Below, piece after piece: positions 1 through 8,430 of a DNA stretch of 64,000 bases. The notes under the pieces were generated by a model that worked only from the letters and a program-made list of their open reading frames with translations, searched no databases and was not told the DNA's origin. The translations under genes were made by a program, and so were the position numbers. Where the stretch lies: the NCBI RefSeq assembly GCF_008692035.1, contig NZ_VTFG01000001.1, forward strand, positions 2,294,001-2,358,000. Direction: 5' to 3'. Every line of letters starts with the position of its first letter. The stretch's first letter is position 1. Source of the stretch: Pseudomonas marginalis (GTDB lineage: Bacteria; Pseudomonadota; Gammaproteobacteria; Pseudomonadales; Pseudomonadaceae).

Positions 1-88
1 CGACATCGCCGGTTTCTTCCAGGGCCGCAGCCCACTCGTCAGCCAGGGCCTGGTCTTCGGCGGAAGTGTTTTCGTGTTCGGTAGCCAT
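1..88 (-). CDS. fliN: Flagellar motor switch protein FliN (N-terminal part only)
   Basis: Only the first 29 codons are inside the window; the gene continues beyond position 1. The reading frame begins MATEHENTSAEDQALADEW, an acidic N-terminus typical of Pseudomonas FliN. FliN is a C-ring protein that, with FliM and FliG, sets the direction of rotation. It follows fliM on the same strand after 38 bp, and the order fliL-fliM-fliN is the usual one. The SpoA core domain is outside the window, so the call rests on the start of the protein and on gene order. Confidence 0.85.
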   Translation of the reverse strand, partial: MATEHENTSAEDQALADEWAAALEETGDV

Positions 89-126
89 TACATGTCCTCG
101 GCGGAGCAAACATTCATAAATAGGGA

Positions 127-1095
127 TCAGCGACGGTTGATCGGCTCAACCACTTGCAAAGCGAGGTTGCCCTTGTGGGACCCCAGCTTGACCTTGAACG
201 ACGGCACGCCGTTGGCGCGCATGATCATTTCGTCCGGCAATTCGACCGGGATAATGTCCCCCGGCTGCATGTGCAAAATATCCCGCAGGCGCAACTGGCG
301 CCGGGCCACGGTGGCGCTCAGCGGCACGTCGACATCCAGCAGGTCTTCGCGCAGGGCCTTGACCCAGCGTTCGTCCTGGTCGTCCAGGTCGGACTGGAAG
401 CCGGCGTCGAGCATTTCGCGCACCGGCTCGATCATCGAGTACGGCATGGTCACGTGCAGGTCGCCGCCGCCGCCATCGAGCTCGATGTGGAACGTGGACA
501 CCACAATGGCCTCGCTCGGCCCGACGATGTTGGCCATGGCCGGGTTCACTTCCGAGTTGATGTACTCGAAATTGACTTCCATGATCGCCTGCCAGGCTTC
601 CTTCAAGTCAATGAAGGCCTGCTCCAGCACCATGCGCACCACGCGCAATTCGGTAGGGGTGAATTCACGGCCTTCGATCTTGGCGTGACGGCCGTCACCG
701 CCGAAGAAGTTGTCCACCAGCTTGAACACCAGCTTGGCGTCGAGGATGAACAGCGCGGTACCGCGCAATGGCTTGATCTTGACCAGGTTGAGGCTGGTGG
801 GCACGTACAGCGAGTGCACGTACTCGCCGAACTTCATCACTTGCACGCCGCCCACCGCCACGTCCGCCGAGCGGCGCAGCATGTTGAACATGCTGATCCG
901 GGTGTAACGGGCGAAACGTTCGTTGATCATCTCAAGGGTCGGCATGCGTCCACGGACGATGCGATCCTGGCTGGTCAGGTCATAACTTTTGACGCTGCCG
1001 GGCTCGGCAGCCATTTCAGTCTGTACCAGACCGTCGTCGACGCCATGCAACAGCGCGTCGATTTCATCCTGGGACAGTAGGTCCTGCACGGCCAT
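127..1095 (-). CDS. fliM: Flagellar motor switch protein FliM
   Basis: This 322-aa protein is the middle layer of the cytoplasmic C-ring and receives phospho-CheY. The CheY-binding peptide is visible at the N-terminus (LSQDEIDALLHG, about residues 7-18). It is followed by the CheC-like middle domain with the GGDG turn (near residue 133) and a C-terminal SpoA domain that pairs with FliN. Length and order match the family. It starts 9 bp after the fliL stop and is translated as part of fliL-fliM-fliN. Nothing unusual is seen. Confidence 0.97.
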   Translation of the reverse strand: MAVQDLLSQDEIDALLHGVDDGLVQTEMAAEPGSVKSYDLTSQDRIVRGRMPTLEMINERFARYTRISMFNMLRRSADVAVGGVQVMKFGEYVHSLYVPTSLNLVKIKPLRGTALFILDAKLVFKLVDNFFGGDGRHAKIEGREFTPTELRVVRMVLEQAFIDLKEAWQAIMEVNFEYINSEVNPAMANIVGPSEAIVVSTFHIELDGGGGDLHVTMPYSMIEPVREMLDAGFQSDLDDQDERWVKALREDLLDVDVPLSATVARRQLRLRDILHMQPGDIIPVELPDEMIMRANGVPSFKVKLGSHKGNLALQVVEPINRR

Positions 1096-1104
1096 GGGGT
1101 GATC

Positions 1105-1611
1105 CTACTGCAATACGAAATTAGTGAAGAGCGCCTGCTCGATCACGACTTTGCCGAGCTCCTTCTGGGCCACTTCCTGCACGCTGGCAGTGACCTTCTG
1201 GCGCAGCATTTCCTGGCCCACCGGGGTGGCCAGGGTGTCGAAACTCTGCCCGGAGAACAGCATCACCAGGTTGTTGCGGATCACCGGCATATGCACCTTG
1301 AGGGCATCCAGGTCCGACTGGTTACGCGCCAGCAAAGTGATGCTCACCTGCAGGTAGCGTTGACGACCGTTCTGGTTGAAGTTGGCGACAAAGGCCGGAA
1401 GCATCGGCTCGAAGATTGCCGGTTGCTTGGCGTTAGTGGCGGTTTCGGCGGCAGGTGCCGGCTTGCTGGCACTGCTGTGCATGATGTACCAGGTGCCGCC
1501 CACCGAGGCGCCGATGGCCAGGAGCAGGCCCACGACAATCATCAGGATAAGCTTGAGCTTGCCTTTGCCTGCGGGTGCGGGTGCTTTTGCTGCGTCGTCG
1601 CTCTTCGCCAT
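1105..1611 (-). CDS. fliL: Flagellar basal-body-associated protein FliL
   Basis: This 168-aa inner-membrane protein surrounds the stator units and supports torque. A lysine/alanine-rich cytoplasmic N-terminus is followed by a single membrane span at about residues 18-42. The rest is a periplasmic FliL domain ending in the characteristic FTNFVLQ. It is the first gene of fliL-fliM-fliN, and a good sigma-54 promoter lies 51 bp upstream of the start. The family assignment is secure from gene order and architecture. Confidence 0.95.
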   Translation of the reverse strand: MAKSDDAAKAPAPAGKGKLKLILMIVVGLLLAIGASVGGTWYIMHSSASKPAPAAETATNAKQPAIFEPMLPAFVANFNQNGRQRYLQVSITLLARNQSDLDALKVHMPVIRNNLVMLFSGQSFDTLATPVGQEMLRQKVTASVQEVAQKELGKVVIEQALFTNFVLQ

Positions 1612-1661
1612 GCCAATAATCCGTCACTATTCGGGGATTCATAGATCTACGGAAAGGCAAG

Positions 1662-1677
1662 AGCAAGTGTTATGCCA
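1662..1677 (-). promoter_or_regulatory. Sigma-54 promoter of fliLMN
   Basis: On the minus strand this reads TGGCATAACACTTGCT. It has the invariant GG and GC separated by 10 bases and good -24 and -12 boxes. It lies 51-66 bp upstream of the fliL start, which fits FleQ/RpoN-dependent control of this operon in pseudomonads. Confidence 0.8.
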
Positions 1678-1716
1678 GAGTTGTCTGGCTGAACGCAGAC
1701 AAAGGAATGCCACAAA

Positions 1717-1920
1717 AAATGTGGAAGGGGGGGGGGCTGTGGTGGGGGGCTTGTTCACCGACAATGGGACTGCTGCGCAGTCCAGCGCGGGGCAAGCCCG
1801 CTCACCACAGCAAGCCCGCTCACCACAGCAAGCCCGCTCACCACAGCAACCCCACTCACCACAGCAAGCCAGCTCACCACAGCAAGCCTACCCACCACAG
1901 CAAGTCCGCTCCCACATTTT
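1717..1920. repeat. REP-like palindrome with an 18-bp tandem expansion in one arm
   Basis: The outer ends are complementary (AAAATGTGG at 1717-1725, CCACATTTT at 1912-1920), as in the 36-bp palindrome at 34650-34685. Inside the right arm the unit GCAAGCCCGCTCACCACA is repeated head to tail: 1792-1809, 1810-1827 and 1828-1845 are identical. Copies at 1846, 1864 and 1882 are diverged, and the partial copy at 1900 runs into the end. The left arm holds one diverged complementary copy at about 1738-1753. The element lies between the end of fliK and the fliL promoter, where it could end fliK transcripts. Confidence 0.85.
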
Positions 1921-1939
1921 GTCCTATGCCAGACTCACA

Positions 1940-3277
1940 TCAGGCGTAGTAGTCGACGGCGCTGGAGCCGATCACCGTCGAAGTCACGGGCGCCACGGCT
2001 TCGGCCACTTCAATGTGGCTGCCGCTGTCGCCGCTGTCGCCACTCCGCCCACTGCGACTAACGCCCCCCGTCTGCGCCTGCTGTTGCTGCTGCTCCTGGC
2101 CACGGGACTGGTCGGACACGTTCACATCCACCTGGCCCATGCCCTGCTGGGCGAACATCTCGCGCAAGCGACCGGACTGGCTTTCCAGGGCTTCACGCAC
2201 CACCGGGTGGGCGCTCATGAAGTTGACCTGGGCCTGCTGGTCGGCGGTCATGTTGACCTTGATGTCCAGGCGCCCGAGTTCGGCCGGTTGCAACTGGATC
2301 TCCGCCGACTTGAGGTTGGCGCTGGAGAGGTACATCACACGGTTGACGATCTCGTCGGTCCAGCCGCTCTGGTGCATGGCCAGCGGCGCATTCGTCACCG
2401 GCGGCAAGGCATTCGCGGTTTTCGGCGTGGCCGCCTGGGTCAATGCGGCCAGGCGGTTGGCGAAGTCATCGACGCGGGTGTCGCTGCTGGCCTCTTTCAA
2501 GTCCTTGAGGCCGCCTTCGATCAAGCCGCTGAAGGCCTTGTCGCCACCCTGGTCCGTACTGTCCTTGGTGGCTTGCTGGTCGACCATGGTGGCCAGGCCG
2601 GCGGCAAAGTTCTGCGCGGCGGTTGGCTGGTCCTGGGTGGTCGTCGGGGCGGTTTTGGCCGGTGCCTGGCTGCTGGCCGACACGTGCCCGCCCTGCTCCA
2701 TTGCCAGGCGTACGGCCGGCATGGCGTCCAGGGGATCGGCCTCAGGGTCGAAGGCCGGCGTGGCGTCCTCGGTCGCTGCGATTGGCGCCGCAACCACGGG
2801 TGCGGCCTTGTCATCCTTGGCAGCGGCTGCGGGGACCGGGGTTTCCACCGGCACCGGCACCACCACCGGGGTGACCGTCGCAATCAATGCCGGGTCGACC
2901 ACCGGGTCCACGGGAGGCTGCTGCGCCAGGGCCGGATCCACAGGTGCAGCGTCATCCTTGCCGGCAGTGTCGTCGGACGATGCCGCAGGCTTGGCAGGCA
3001 AGGTATTGCCGCTATCGGCAACCGCTGGCGTGGCGGCGGCAGGTTTGTCGTTGCCCGCCGCAGGCTTGGCGCTGGCATCGACAGGCTTGTCCCGCGTGGG
3101 CTTGGCCGAGTTGTCATCAGCCTTGACCGTGGGTTTGGAACCCTGGCTGGCGAACACCTGAGCGAAGCCTGGGCCCTTGTCCCGTGGGTCCGCAGCCACT
3201 GCCGGTGGATTGACGGCAGGCGCTTGAGGCTTGGCCGCAGGGGCAGCCTGGAGAAGCGAATTCGGGGCGACTGGCAT
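1940..3277 (-). CDS. fliK: Flagellar hook-length control protein FliK
   Basis: This 445-aa protein measures the hook and switches the export specificity of the flagellar secretion system. The first 300 residues are low in complexity and rich in Ala, Pro, Asp and Lys, as expected of the ruler part. The conserved C-terminal domain follows, with IQLQPAELGRLDIKV near residue 330, and then a Gln-rich, Ser/Gly-rich tail. I place the start at 3277 (MPVAPNSLLQ) because GGAG lies 9 bases upstream; an in-frame ATG 21 bases earlier lacks a ribosome site. A sigma-54 promoter lies 52 bp upstream. Confidence 0.93.
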   Translation of the reverse strand: MPVAPNSLLQAAPAAKPQAPAVNPPAVAADPRDKGPGFAQVFASQGSKPTVKADDNSAKPTRDKPVDASAKPAAGNDKPAAATPAVADSGNTLPAKPAASSDDTAGKDDAAPVDPALAQQPPVDPVVDPALIATVTPVVVPVPVETPVPAAAAKDDKAAPVVAAPIAATEDATPAFDPEADPLDAMPAVRLAMEQGGHVSASSQAPAKTAPTTTQDQPTAAQNFAAGLATMVDQQATKDSTDQGGDKAFSGLIEGGLKDLKEASSDTRVDDFANRLAALTQAATPKTANALPPVTNAPLAMHQSGWTDEIVNRVMYLSSANLKSAEIQLQPAELGRLDIKVNMTADQQAQVNFMSAHPVVREALESQSGRLREMFAQQGMGQVDVNVSDQSRGQEQQQQQAQTGGVSRSGRSGDSGDSGSHIEVAEAVAPVTSTVIGSSAVDYYA

Positions 3278-3328
3278 AGGTAAAGGTCTCCACTGCATGG
3301 GGATCGGGGATGCAGTATCAGGAGGTAG

Positions 3329-3344
3329 AGCAAGAGTCGGGCCA
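3329..3344 (-). promoter_or_regulatory. Sigma-54 promoter of fliK
   Basis: The minus strand reads TGGCCCGACTCTTGCT, with GG and GC 10 bases apart. It is 52-67 bp upstream of the chosen fliK start, in the gap between hptB and fliK, so fliK need not depend on the hsbA-hsbR-hptB transcript. Confidence 0.75.
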
Positions 3345-3363
3345 GGTTTTCACACGGATGGAA

Positions 3364-3708
3364 TCAAATCTGGAACCGCTGCCGCTCCGACTCATACATC
3401 GGCTTCACCAAGGCAAACTCATGATCGATCTGGTCCACCAGCGCCCCCAGGTCCGCCGCGGCCTCAGCGGACTCCGCCTCCAAGCGCTGGCACAGGTGCG
3501 CCAACCGCACTGCGCCGAGGTTGCCACTGCTGCCCTTGAAGCTATGGGCGATACGCCCCAGTGCCTTGGCGTCGTCCCGCGCCTTGCGCAGCGCTTCGAC
3601 GCGTTTCTGGGAGTCATCGAGGAAGGTATCGAGCAACTTGGGATACTCGCCTTCCATGACCTCCTGCAAACCCGACAGCACGTCCGGGTCCATATGAATC
3701 TCAGCCAC
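3364..3708 (-). CDS. hptB: Histidine phosphotransfer protein HptB
   Basis: This 114-aa single Hpt domain carries the phosphorylatable histidine in AHSFKGSSGNLGA (His55). In P. aeruginosa HptB collects phosphate from several hybrid kinases and passes it to HsbR, linking motility, biofilm and the Gac/Rsm pathway. The gene follows hsbR after 30 bp, which is the established partner arrangement. The function is known from the family; the sequence shows the intact Hpt motif and the operon. Confidence 0.92.
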   Translation of the reverse strand: MAEIHMDPDVLSGLQEVMEGEYPKLLDTFLDDSQKRVEALRKARDDAKALGRIAHSFKGSSGNLGAVRLAHLCQRLEAESAEAAADLGALVDQIDHEFALVKPMYESERQRFQI

Positions 3709-3738
3709 TTGCTCGCTCCTTGATCAAGAATCGGCGGA

Positions 3739-5457
3739 TTATGCCAGAGCCCCCCAGCAAAACTCTACGCAGACACTGCGTCCGCCGTCGGACCAGCGCA
3801 CCTGGCTGCTGAGTTGACGCACCAGGCTCAGGCCTCGACCTGACAGGCCATCGATGTCCAGCGGCCGGGCCAGCACCTGCTCCACGTCGAACCCTGGCCC
3901 ACTGTCTTCAAGGCGCAGGGTCATCTTGCCGCCCGCCTCGGTGGGCACCACCTGCACATGCACGCGCACATAGCCACTGCTCAACTGCGCCAGGCGGTCA
4001 TTGCGCTGGCGATAATACTCGGCAAAGCCCTGGGCATCGCGCTTGAGCCGCGAGTCCAGGCCCAGCACGCCATGTTCCAGCGCATTGGAATACAACTCGG
4101 CCATGACGCTGTAGAGCGCCCCGCTCTGCTCGCGCAGCCCCTGGATCTCCAGCAGCAGTTGCAGCAGGTAGGGCAAGGGGTTGTAACGTTTGAGGGTCTC
4201 GGCCCGAAATTCGAAACTCACCGACCAATCGAGCGGGCATGTCTGGCCGCTGTCGGCATACAGCAGCCCGGTCGCACGCAGCGGCTGCCCGGGTTGCAGG
4301 ATGATTTCCACCAGACTGACATCGTCCCGCGCCTCCCCGCGAAAAGCCGCCAGGGCGCGCTCGATGTCGTCGAAGAGCCGGTCGGGCTCACGGTTGGCGG
4401 CAAACACCTGCTGCAAACGCTCGACGCCAAACAGCTGGTCATTGGCGTCGGCGGTGTCCAGCACACCATCGGAGAGCAGGAACACGCGGTCACCCAGCGC
4501 CATGGGCCAGACCTCGGTGCGATCATCAAACGCCTCAGCCGACAGCACCCCCAACGGCAAATGCCGCGGCTGCAGCGGCGTGCGCCTGCCGCTGGCGACT
4601 TCATGCACATAGCCTTCGGGCATGCCGCCGTTCCACACCTCCACCACCCGCCGCTGCGTGCTCAGGCACAGCAGGGTGGCGCAGCAGAACATGTCCACCG
4701 GCAGGATGCGCTTGAGCTTGGCATTCATCTCCCGCAGGATCTGCGCCAGGCCGTAGCCCTTGGCAGTCATGCCGTAGAACACTTCCGCCAGGGGCATGGC
4801 GCCCACCGCCGCCGGCAGGCCATGGCCGGTGAAATCGCCAAGCAGCACGTGCATGTCGCCCGACGGCGTATACGCCGCCAGCAGCAGGTCGCCGTTGAAC
4901 AGCGCATAGGGCGATTGCAGGTAGCGGATATTCGGCGCCGCGTTAATGCAGCCGGAATGGGCGACTTTATCGAACACCGCCTTGGCCACCCGCTGCTCAT
5001 GCAGCAAGTGGTCATGGTGCCTGGCGATCTGGTCGCGCTGCTGCAGCATCGTCGCCTGCAGCCGGCGCAGGCGGTCCATGGCGTTGATCTTGGCCGCCAG
5101 GATCAACTGGTTATAGGGCTTGGGCAGGAAATCATCGCCGCCGGCATCCAGGCACTCGGCCAGGGCGGCACTCTCGCGCAGGGACGTGAGGAAGATGATC
5201 GGCACCAGCTCCTCCCCCGCCAACTGCTTGATCCACCGCGCGGCGGTCAGGCCATCCATCACGGGCATGATCGCGTCCATCAACACCAGTTGCGGACGCT
5301 CGCGCGCGAATAGCTCAACGGCCTCCTCGCCATTGGTTGCAGTGAGCACCTGGTGCCCCTGGCGTCGCACAATGGTCGACAGCAACAGCAGGTCGGCGGC
5401 ACTGTCTTCGGCGATCAGGATCGTCAGCGGCTCAACCGCGGGGGCCAGGGCGCTCAA
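3739..5457 (-). CDS. hsbR: Response regulator HsbR: receiver, PP2C phosphatase and anti-sigma-type kinase
   Basis: This 572-aa three-part regulator has an N-terminal receiver with phospho-acceptor Asp61 (LVLMDAIMPVMDG). A PP2C/SpoIIE-type phosphatase follows at about residues 180-390, with DFTGHGLPAA and the LLSDGV motif. The C-terminal HATPase has an N-box (ELYSNALEHG) and G-boxes (DSGPGFD, GRGLSLV). In P. aeruginosa HsbR dephosphorylates or phosphorylates HsbA according to the signal from HptB. It overlaps hsbA by 4 bases and precedes hptB, so the whole partner switch is one transcription unit. Confidence 0.93.
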   Translation of the reverse strand: MSALAPAVEPLTILIAEDSAADLLLLSTIVRRQGHQVLTATNGEEAVELFARERPQLVLMDAIMPVMDGLTAARWIKQLAGEELVPIIFLTSLRESAALAECLDAGGDDFLPKPYNQLILAAKINAMDRLRRLQATMLQQRDQIARHHDHLLHEQRVAKAVFDKVAHSGCINAAPNIRYLQSPYALFNGDLLLAAYTPSGDMHVLLGDFTGHGLPAAVGAMPLAEVFYGMTAKGYGLAQILREMNAKLKRILPVDMFCCATLLCLSTQRRVVEVWNGGMPEGYVHEVASGRRTPLQPRHLPLGVLSAEAFDDRTEVWPMALGDRVFLLSDGVLDTADANDQLFGVERLQQVFAANREPDRLFDDIERALAAFRGEARDDVSLVEIILQPGQPLRATGLLYADSGQTCPLDWSVSFEFRAETLKRYNPLPYLLQLLLEIQGLREQSGALYSVMAELYSNALEHGVLGLDSRLKRDAQGFAEYYRQRNDRLAQLSSGYVRVHVQVVPTEAGGKMTLRLEDSGPGFDVEQVLARPLDIDGLSGRGLSLVRQLSSQVRWSDGGRSVCVEFCWGALA

Positions 5458-5759
5458 TTGATGTCGAACAATTTGTCGAAGTTGGAGATGGCGAGGATCT
5501 TGCGCACATCGGAGTTGGTGTTGATCACCTGGACCTCCGACTCCTCGCCGCCGGCATGGTCCCTCAACAGCAGGAGCATGCCCAGGGCCGAACTGTCCAT
5601 GTAAGTGGTTTCCTTCAGGTCGACCACATACGACTCAGGCACCTTGTAGAAACGCTCGTAAGCCTCACGAAACGCCTGGTGGCTGCTGAAATCGAACCGA
5701 CCCTTGATTGCGATCGTCAACTTCTTCCCGTCCAGGGATACTTCTGACTCAATTGACAT
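5454..5759 (-). CDS. hsbA: Anti-sigma-factor antagonist HsbA (STAS domain)
   Basis: This 101-aa STAS protein carries the conserved phosphorylation loop TTYMDSSALGMLLLL, with Ser56/Ser57. It is the substrate of HsbR. In P. aeruginosa unphosphorylated HsbA binds the anti-sigma factor FlgM and so frees FliA, while phosphorylated HsbA acts on a diguanylate cyclase. It is the first gene of hsbA-hsbR-hptB and begins 95 bp after the fliJ stop. FlgM itself is not in this window. Confidence 0.93.
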   Translation of the reverse strand: MSIESEVSLDGKKLTIAIKGRFDFSSHQAFREAYERFYKVPESYVVDLKETTYMDSSALGMLLLLRDHAGGEESEVQVINTNSDVRKILAISNFDKLFDIN

Positions 5760-5854
5760 GCGACTGCTTCCTTGTCATAGGCATAGACACAAGGTGTAGC
5801 AGGCGAATGGGATACCAGCAACACAGCAGATCAAATGTGGCAGGCGGGCAACCG

Positions 5855-6304
5855 TCAGTATTGTGATTGGCGCGGCAGGCGCTGGGACAATTCGTCGAGC
5901 AATTTCTGCTCGCGCTTGTCTTCCAATGCCCGCGCTTCGTCGATGTAGCGCTGCACCAGTTTGCGCAGGCCCTCGACGCGGGCGAAGGCTTGCTGCCAGC
6001 TCTCGCGGGCCTTGTCGAGGTTGTTCTGGTGCCAGGCCAGGCTTTGGCGCTGCTGGCCGACGGCCGTCTCGAGCTGATTGAGAAAGCCCTGGTAACCCAT
6101 CAGCCATTGCCCCGACACACCTTGGGTGCCGCGTTCGATCCATTGCTGCTGGTACTCGCCACGAAAACGCTCCAGGTCGCCCAGCTTGCTTTCCGCCAAG
6201 CGCACCTGGCCCTGGAAATACCCCAGGCGCTGGACCGCGGTTTTCTCGGCCTTTTCGGCCATGTCGACCACCGGGGCCAGGCGCGCAGCGCGGCTGTTGG
6301 CCAT
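5855..6304 (-). CDS. fliJ: Flagellar export chaperone/stalk protein FliJ
   Basis: This 149-aa protein is almost entirely heptad-rich, charged and alpha-helical, as expected for the coiled-coil FliJ stalk that sits in the FliI ATPase ring and couples it to FlhA. It starts 3 bases from the fliI stop and is the last gene of fliEFGHIJ. The family has little sequence conservation, so the call rests on length, coiled-coil character and position. Confidence 0.92.
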   Translation of the reverse strand: MANSRAARLAPVVDMAEKAEKTAVQRLGYFQGQVRLAESKLGDLERFRGEYQQQWIERGTQGVSGQWLMGYQGFLNQLETAVGQQRQSLAWHQNNLDKARESWQQAFARVEGLRKLVQRYIDEARALEDKREQKLLDELSQRLPRQSQY

Positions 6305-6307
6305 GGC

Positions 6308-7666
6308 TTAGCCGCCCGGCGCAGGAGCGAAGATCGAACCCAGGTGCGCTTCGCTTTCACCCATGCTGATCTTGTCGTTGAGGCCCTGGCGCAAGTAGGT
6401 CACCAACTGCGGTTGCAGGGCGATCGCCAGGTCGGTGTCGCGGTCGCCGCCGGCCACGTAGGCACCGACGCTGATCAAGTCGCGGCTCTGTTGATAACGC
6501 GACCACAGCTGCTTGAACTGCTGCGCGCGGGCCATATGCTCCGGCGTGACCACCGCCGGCATGACCCGGCTGATGGACGCTTCGATGTCGATGGCCGGGT
6601 AGTGCCCCTCCTCCGCCAGACGCCGCGACAGCACGATGTGGCCGTCGAGCACACCCCGCGCCGAGTCGGCGATGGGATCCTGCTGGTCATCGCCTTCGGA
6701 CAATACGGTGTAGAACGCGGTGATCGAGCCGCCACCGGCCTCGGCATTACCGGCGCGCTCCACCAGTTTGGGCAGCTTGGCGAACACCGACGGCGGATAG
6801 CCCTTGGTGGCCGGGGGCTCGCCGATGGCCAGGGCGATTTCCCGCTGGGCCTGGGCGAAACGGGTGAGCGAGTCCATCAGCAACAGGACGTTCTTGCCCT
6901 TGTCGCGAAAATATTCGGCGATGCGTGTGCAGTACATGGCCGCGCGCAGACGCATCAGCGGTGCATCGTCCGCCGGCGACGCAACGACGACCGAACGCTT
7001 GAGGCCTTCTTCGCCGAGGCTGTGTTCGATGAACTCCTTCACCTCGCGGCCCCGCTCGCCGATCAGGCCCACCACGATGATGTCGGCCTCGGTAAAGCGC
7101 GTCATCATGCCGAGCAACACCGACTTACCCACCCCCGTACCCGCGAACAGGCCCAGACGCTGGCCGCGGCCGACCGTCAATAAACCGTTGATGCTGCGAA
7201 TCCCCACGTCCAGCGGCACACTGATGGGGTTGCGGTTGAGCGGGTTGATGGTGGGGCCGTCCATCGGCACCCAGTCTTCGGCTTTCATGCCGCCCTTGCC
7301 GTCCAGTGCGCGACCGGCGCCGTCCAGCACCCGGCCGAGCATGCTCATGCCCATGGGCAGGCGGCCGGTGTCGGCCAGGGGCACCACACGGGCGCCGGGG
7401 GCGATGCCGGCCAGGCTGCCGACGGGCATGAGGAAAATCTTGTTGCCGGAAAAACCCATCACTTCGGCTTCGACCTGCACCGGATGGTAGCTGTCGTCGT
7501 TGATCACCATGCAGCGGCTGCCCATGGCGGCCCGCAGGCCCTCGGCTTCGAGGGTCAGGCCGACCATGCGCAACAGGCGCCCTTCGAGGATTGGCTGGCC
7601 GGGCAATTCGGTGGCCTCGGCATAGCCGCCCAGGCGCTTGGCGAAGCTGGTGCGATCAAGGCGCAT
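6308..7666 (-). CDS. fliI: Flagellum-specific export ATPase FliI
   Basis: This 452-aa F1-beta-like ATPase powers type III export of flagellar subunits. Walker A is GTGVGKS (residues 176-182), and Walker B is within LLLMDSLTR (261-269). The ATPase signature and the C-terminal domain are intact. It overlaps fliH by 11 bases and is followed by fliJ after 3, so translation of the three export genes is probably coupled. Length is typical. Confidence 0.97.
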   Translation of the reverse strand: MRLDRTSFAKRLGGYAEATELPGQPILEGRLLRMVGLTLEAEGLRAAMGSRCMVINDDSYHPVQVEAEVMGFSGNKIFLMPVGSLAGIAPGARVVPLADTGRLPMGMSMLGRVLDGAGRALDGKGGMKAEDWVPMDGPTINPLNRNPISVPLDVGIRSINGLLTVGRGQRLGLFAGTGVGKSVLLGMMTRFTEADIIVVGLIGERGREVKEFIEHSLGEEGLKRSVVVASPADDAPLMRLRAAMYCTRIAEYFRDKGKNVLLLMDSLTRFAQAQREIALAIGEPPATKGYPPSVFAKLPKLVERAGNAEAGGGSITAFYTVLSEGDDQQDPIADSARGVLDGHIVLSRRLAEEGHYPAIDIEASISRVMPAVVTPEHMARAQQFKQLWSRYQQSRDLISVGAYVAGGDRDTDLAIALQPQLVTYLRQGLNDKISMGESEAHLGSIFAPAPGG

Positions 7667-8420
7667 CGGGGGCGTCCAGGTCCACGCTCAGGTCCGGTTC
7701 GGCCGGGTTCAGCGCCTGCTCGTGTTGTTGATCAAGCAGCTTGGCCATGATCTGGCTGATGCGGGTTTCCACCGTGGCATCGATGCGGCTGTGCTCGGTC
7801 TCGACCCGGCAACCGCCGGGCTGCAGCGCCGCATCTTCGACGATGCGCCAGGTTTCTTCATGGCGCTCGCGCATCGCTTTGACCTGTTCGAAGTCCTGCG
7901 GGTTGATGTACAGCCGCACATTGCCGACGCCCAGGGGCAGCAACTTGAGGGCTTCGCGCATCACGCTTTCGATCTGGCTGGAATCCAGCACCAGTTCGCG
8001 CTGGATCACCTGGCGGGTGATGTGCTGTACCAGGCCGACCATGGATTTTTCGATCTGCGAATCCTGCTCGGCGATGGGCGCGAACAGGTTGCCCATCAGG
8101 CGCTCCAGGCTGGCCAGCTTGACGCTCAGCGCCGCCTCGGCCTCCTGGCGCACCTTGAGGGTAGTGCTGCGAAAACCGTCTTTCTCGCCAGCGGCGAAGC
8201 CTTCGTTGTAGGCCTCCTGACGGATGCTTTCCAACTCTTCCAGGGTCAGTGGCTGGACTTCCTCCAGCGGCACTTCTTCCATTTCCACCGGCGGCTCTTC
8301 GACCGGTTCCGGCTCGGGCTCGGGCACATGCGGATCGAAGCTGGGCAACGACCAGATGTCGAACCCACCGACGTCCCGTGCGCGAATCAGATCGCTGGGC
8401 GCCTCATCTTTGTTCGACAT
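7656..8420 (-). CDS. fliH: Flagellar assembly protein FliH
   Basis: This 254-aa regulator of the FliI ATPase anchors it to the C-ring. It has an acidic, proline-rich segment at about residues 30-60 and a long central helical region. The C-terminal domain related to F-type ATPase delta subunit follows ([16 protein letters not shown]). It lies 10 bases after fliG and overlaps fliI. Low conservation is usual in this family, and the position between fliG and fliI makes the call firm. Confidence 0.93.
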   Translation of the reverse strand: MSNKDEAPSDLIRARDVGGFDIWSLPSFDPHVPEPEPEPVEEPPVEMEEVPLEEVQPLTLEELESIRQEAYNEGFAAGEKDGFRSTTLKVRQEAEAALSVKLASLERLMGNLFAPIAEQDSQIEKSMVGLVQHITRQVIQRELVLDSSQIESVMREALKLLPLGVGNVRLYINPQDFEQVKAMRERHEETWRIVEDAALQPGGCRVETEHSRIDATVETRISQIMAKLLDQQHEQALNPAEPDLSVDLDAPDAP

Positions 8421-8430
8421 GGGGAGCGCC

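Larger units (their letters stand above)
1612..1939. other. Intergenic region fliK-fliL (promoter plus expanded REP-like repeat)
   Basis: There is no credible gene in these 328 bp. The stretch holds the fliL sigma-54 promoter at 1662-1677, then a 10-G run at 1727-1736 and a tandem 18-bp repeat up to about 1920. The repeat ends 20 bp before the fliK stop codon. Confidence 0.8.

Noticed and set aside
1376..3283. Long plus-strand open frame opposite fliK
   Set aside because: It is the reverse-strand shadow of a high-GC gene: it spans fliL, the repeat array and fliK and has no family features.
5760..5854. Sigma-54 promoter for hsbA
   Set aside because: A TGG-N-TCGCC string has the right spacing but a poor -12 box; it was not strong enough to list.
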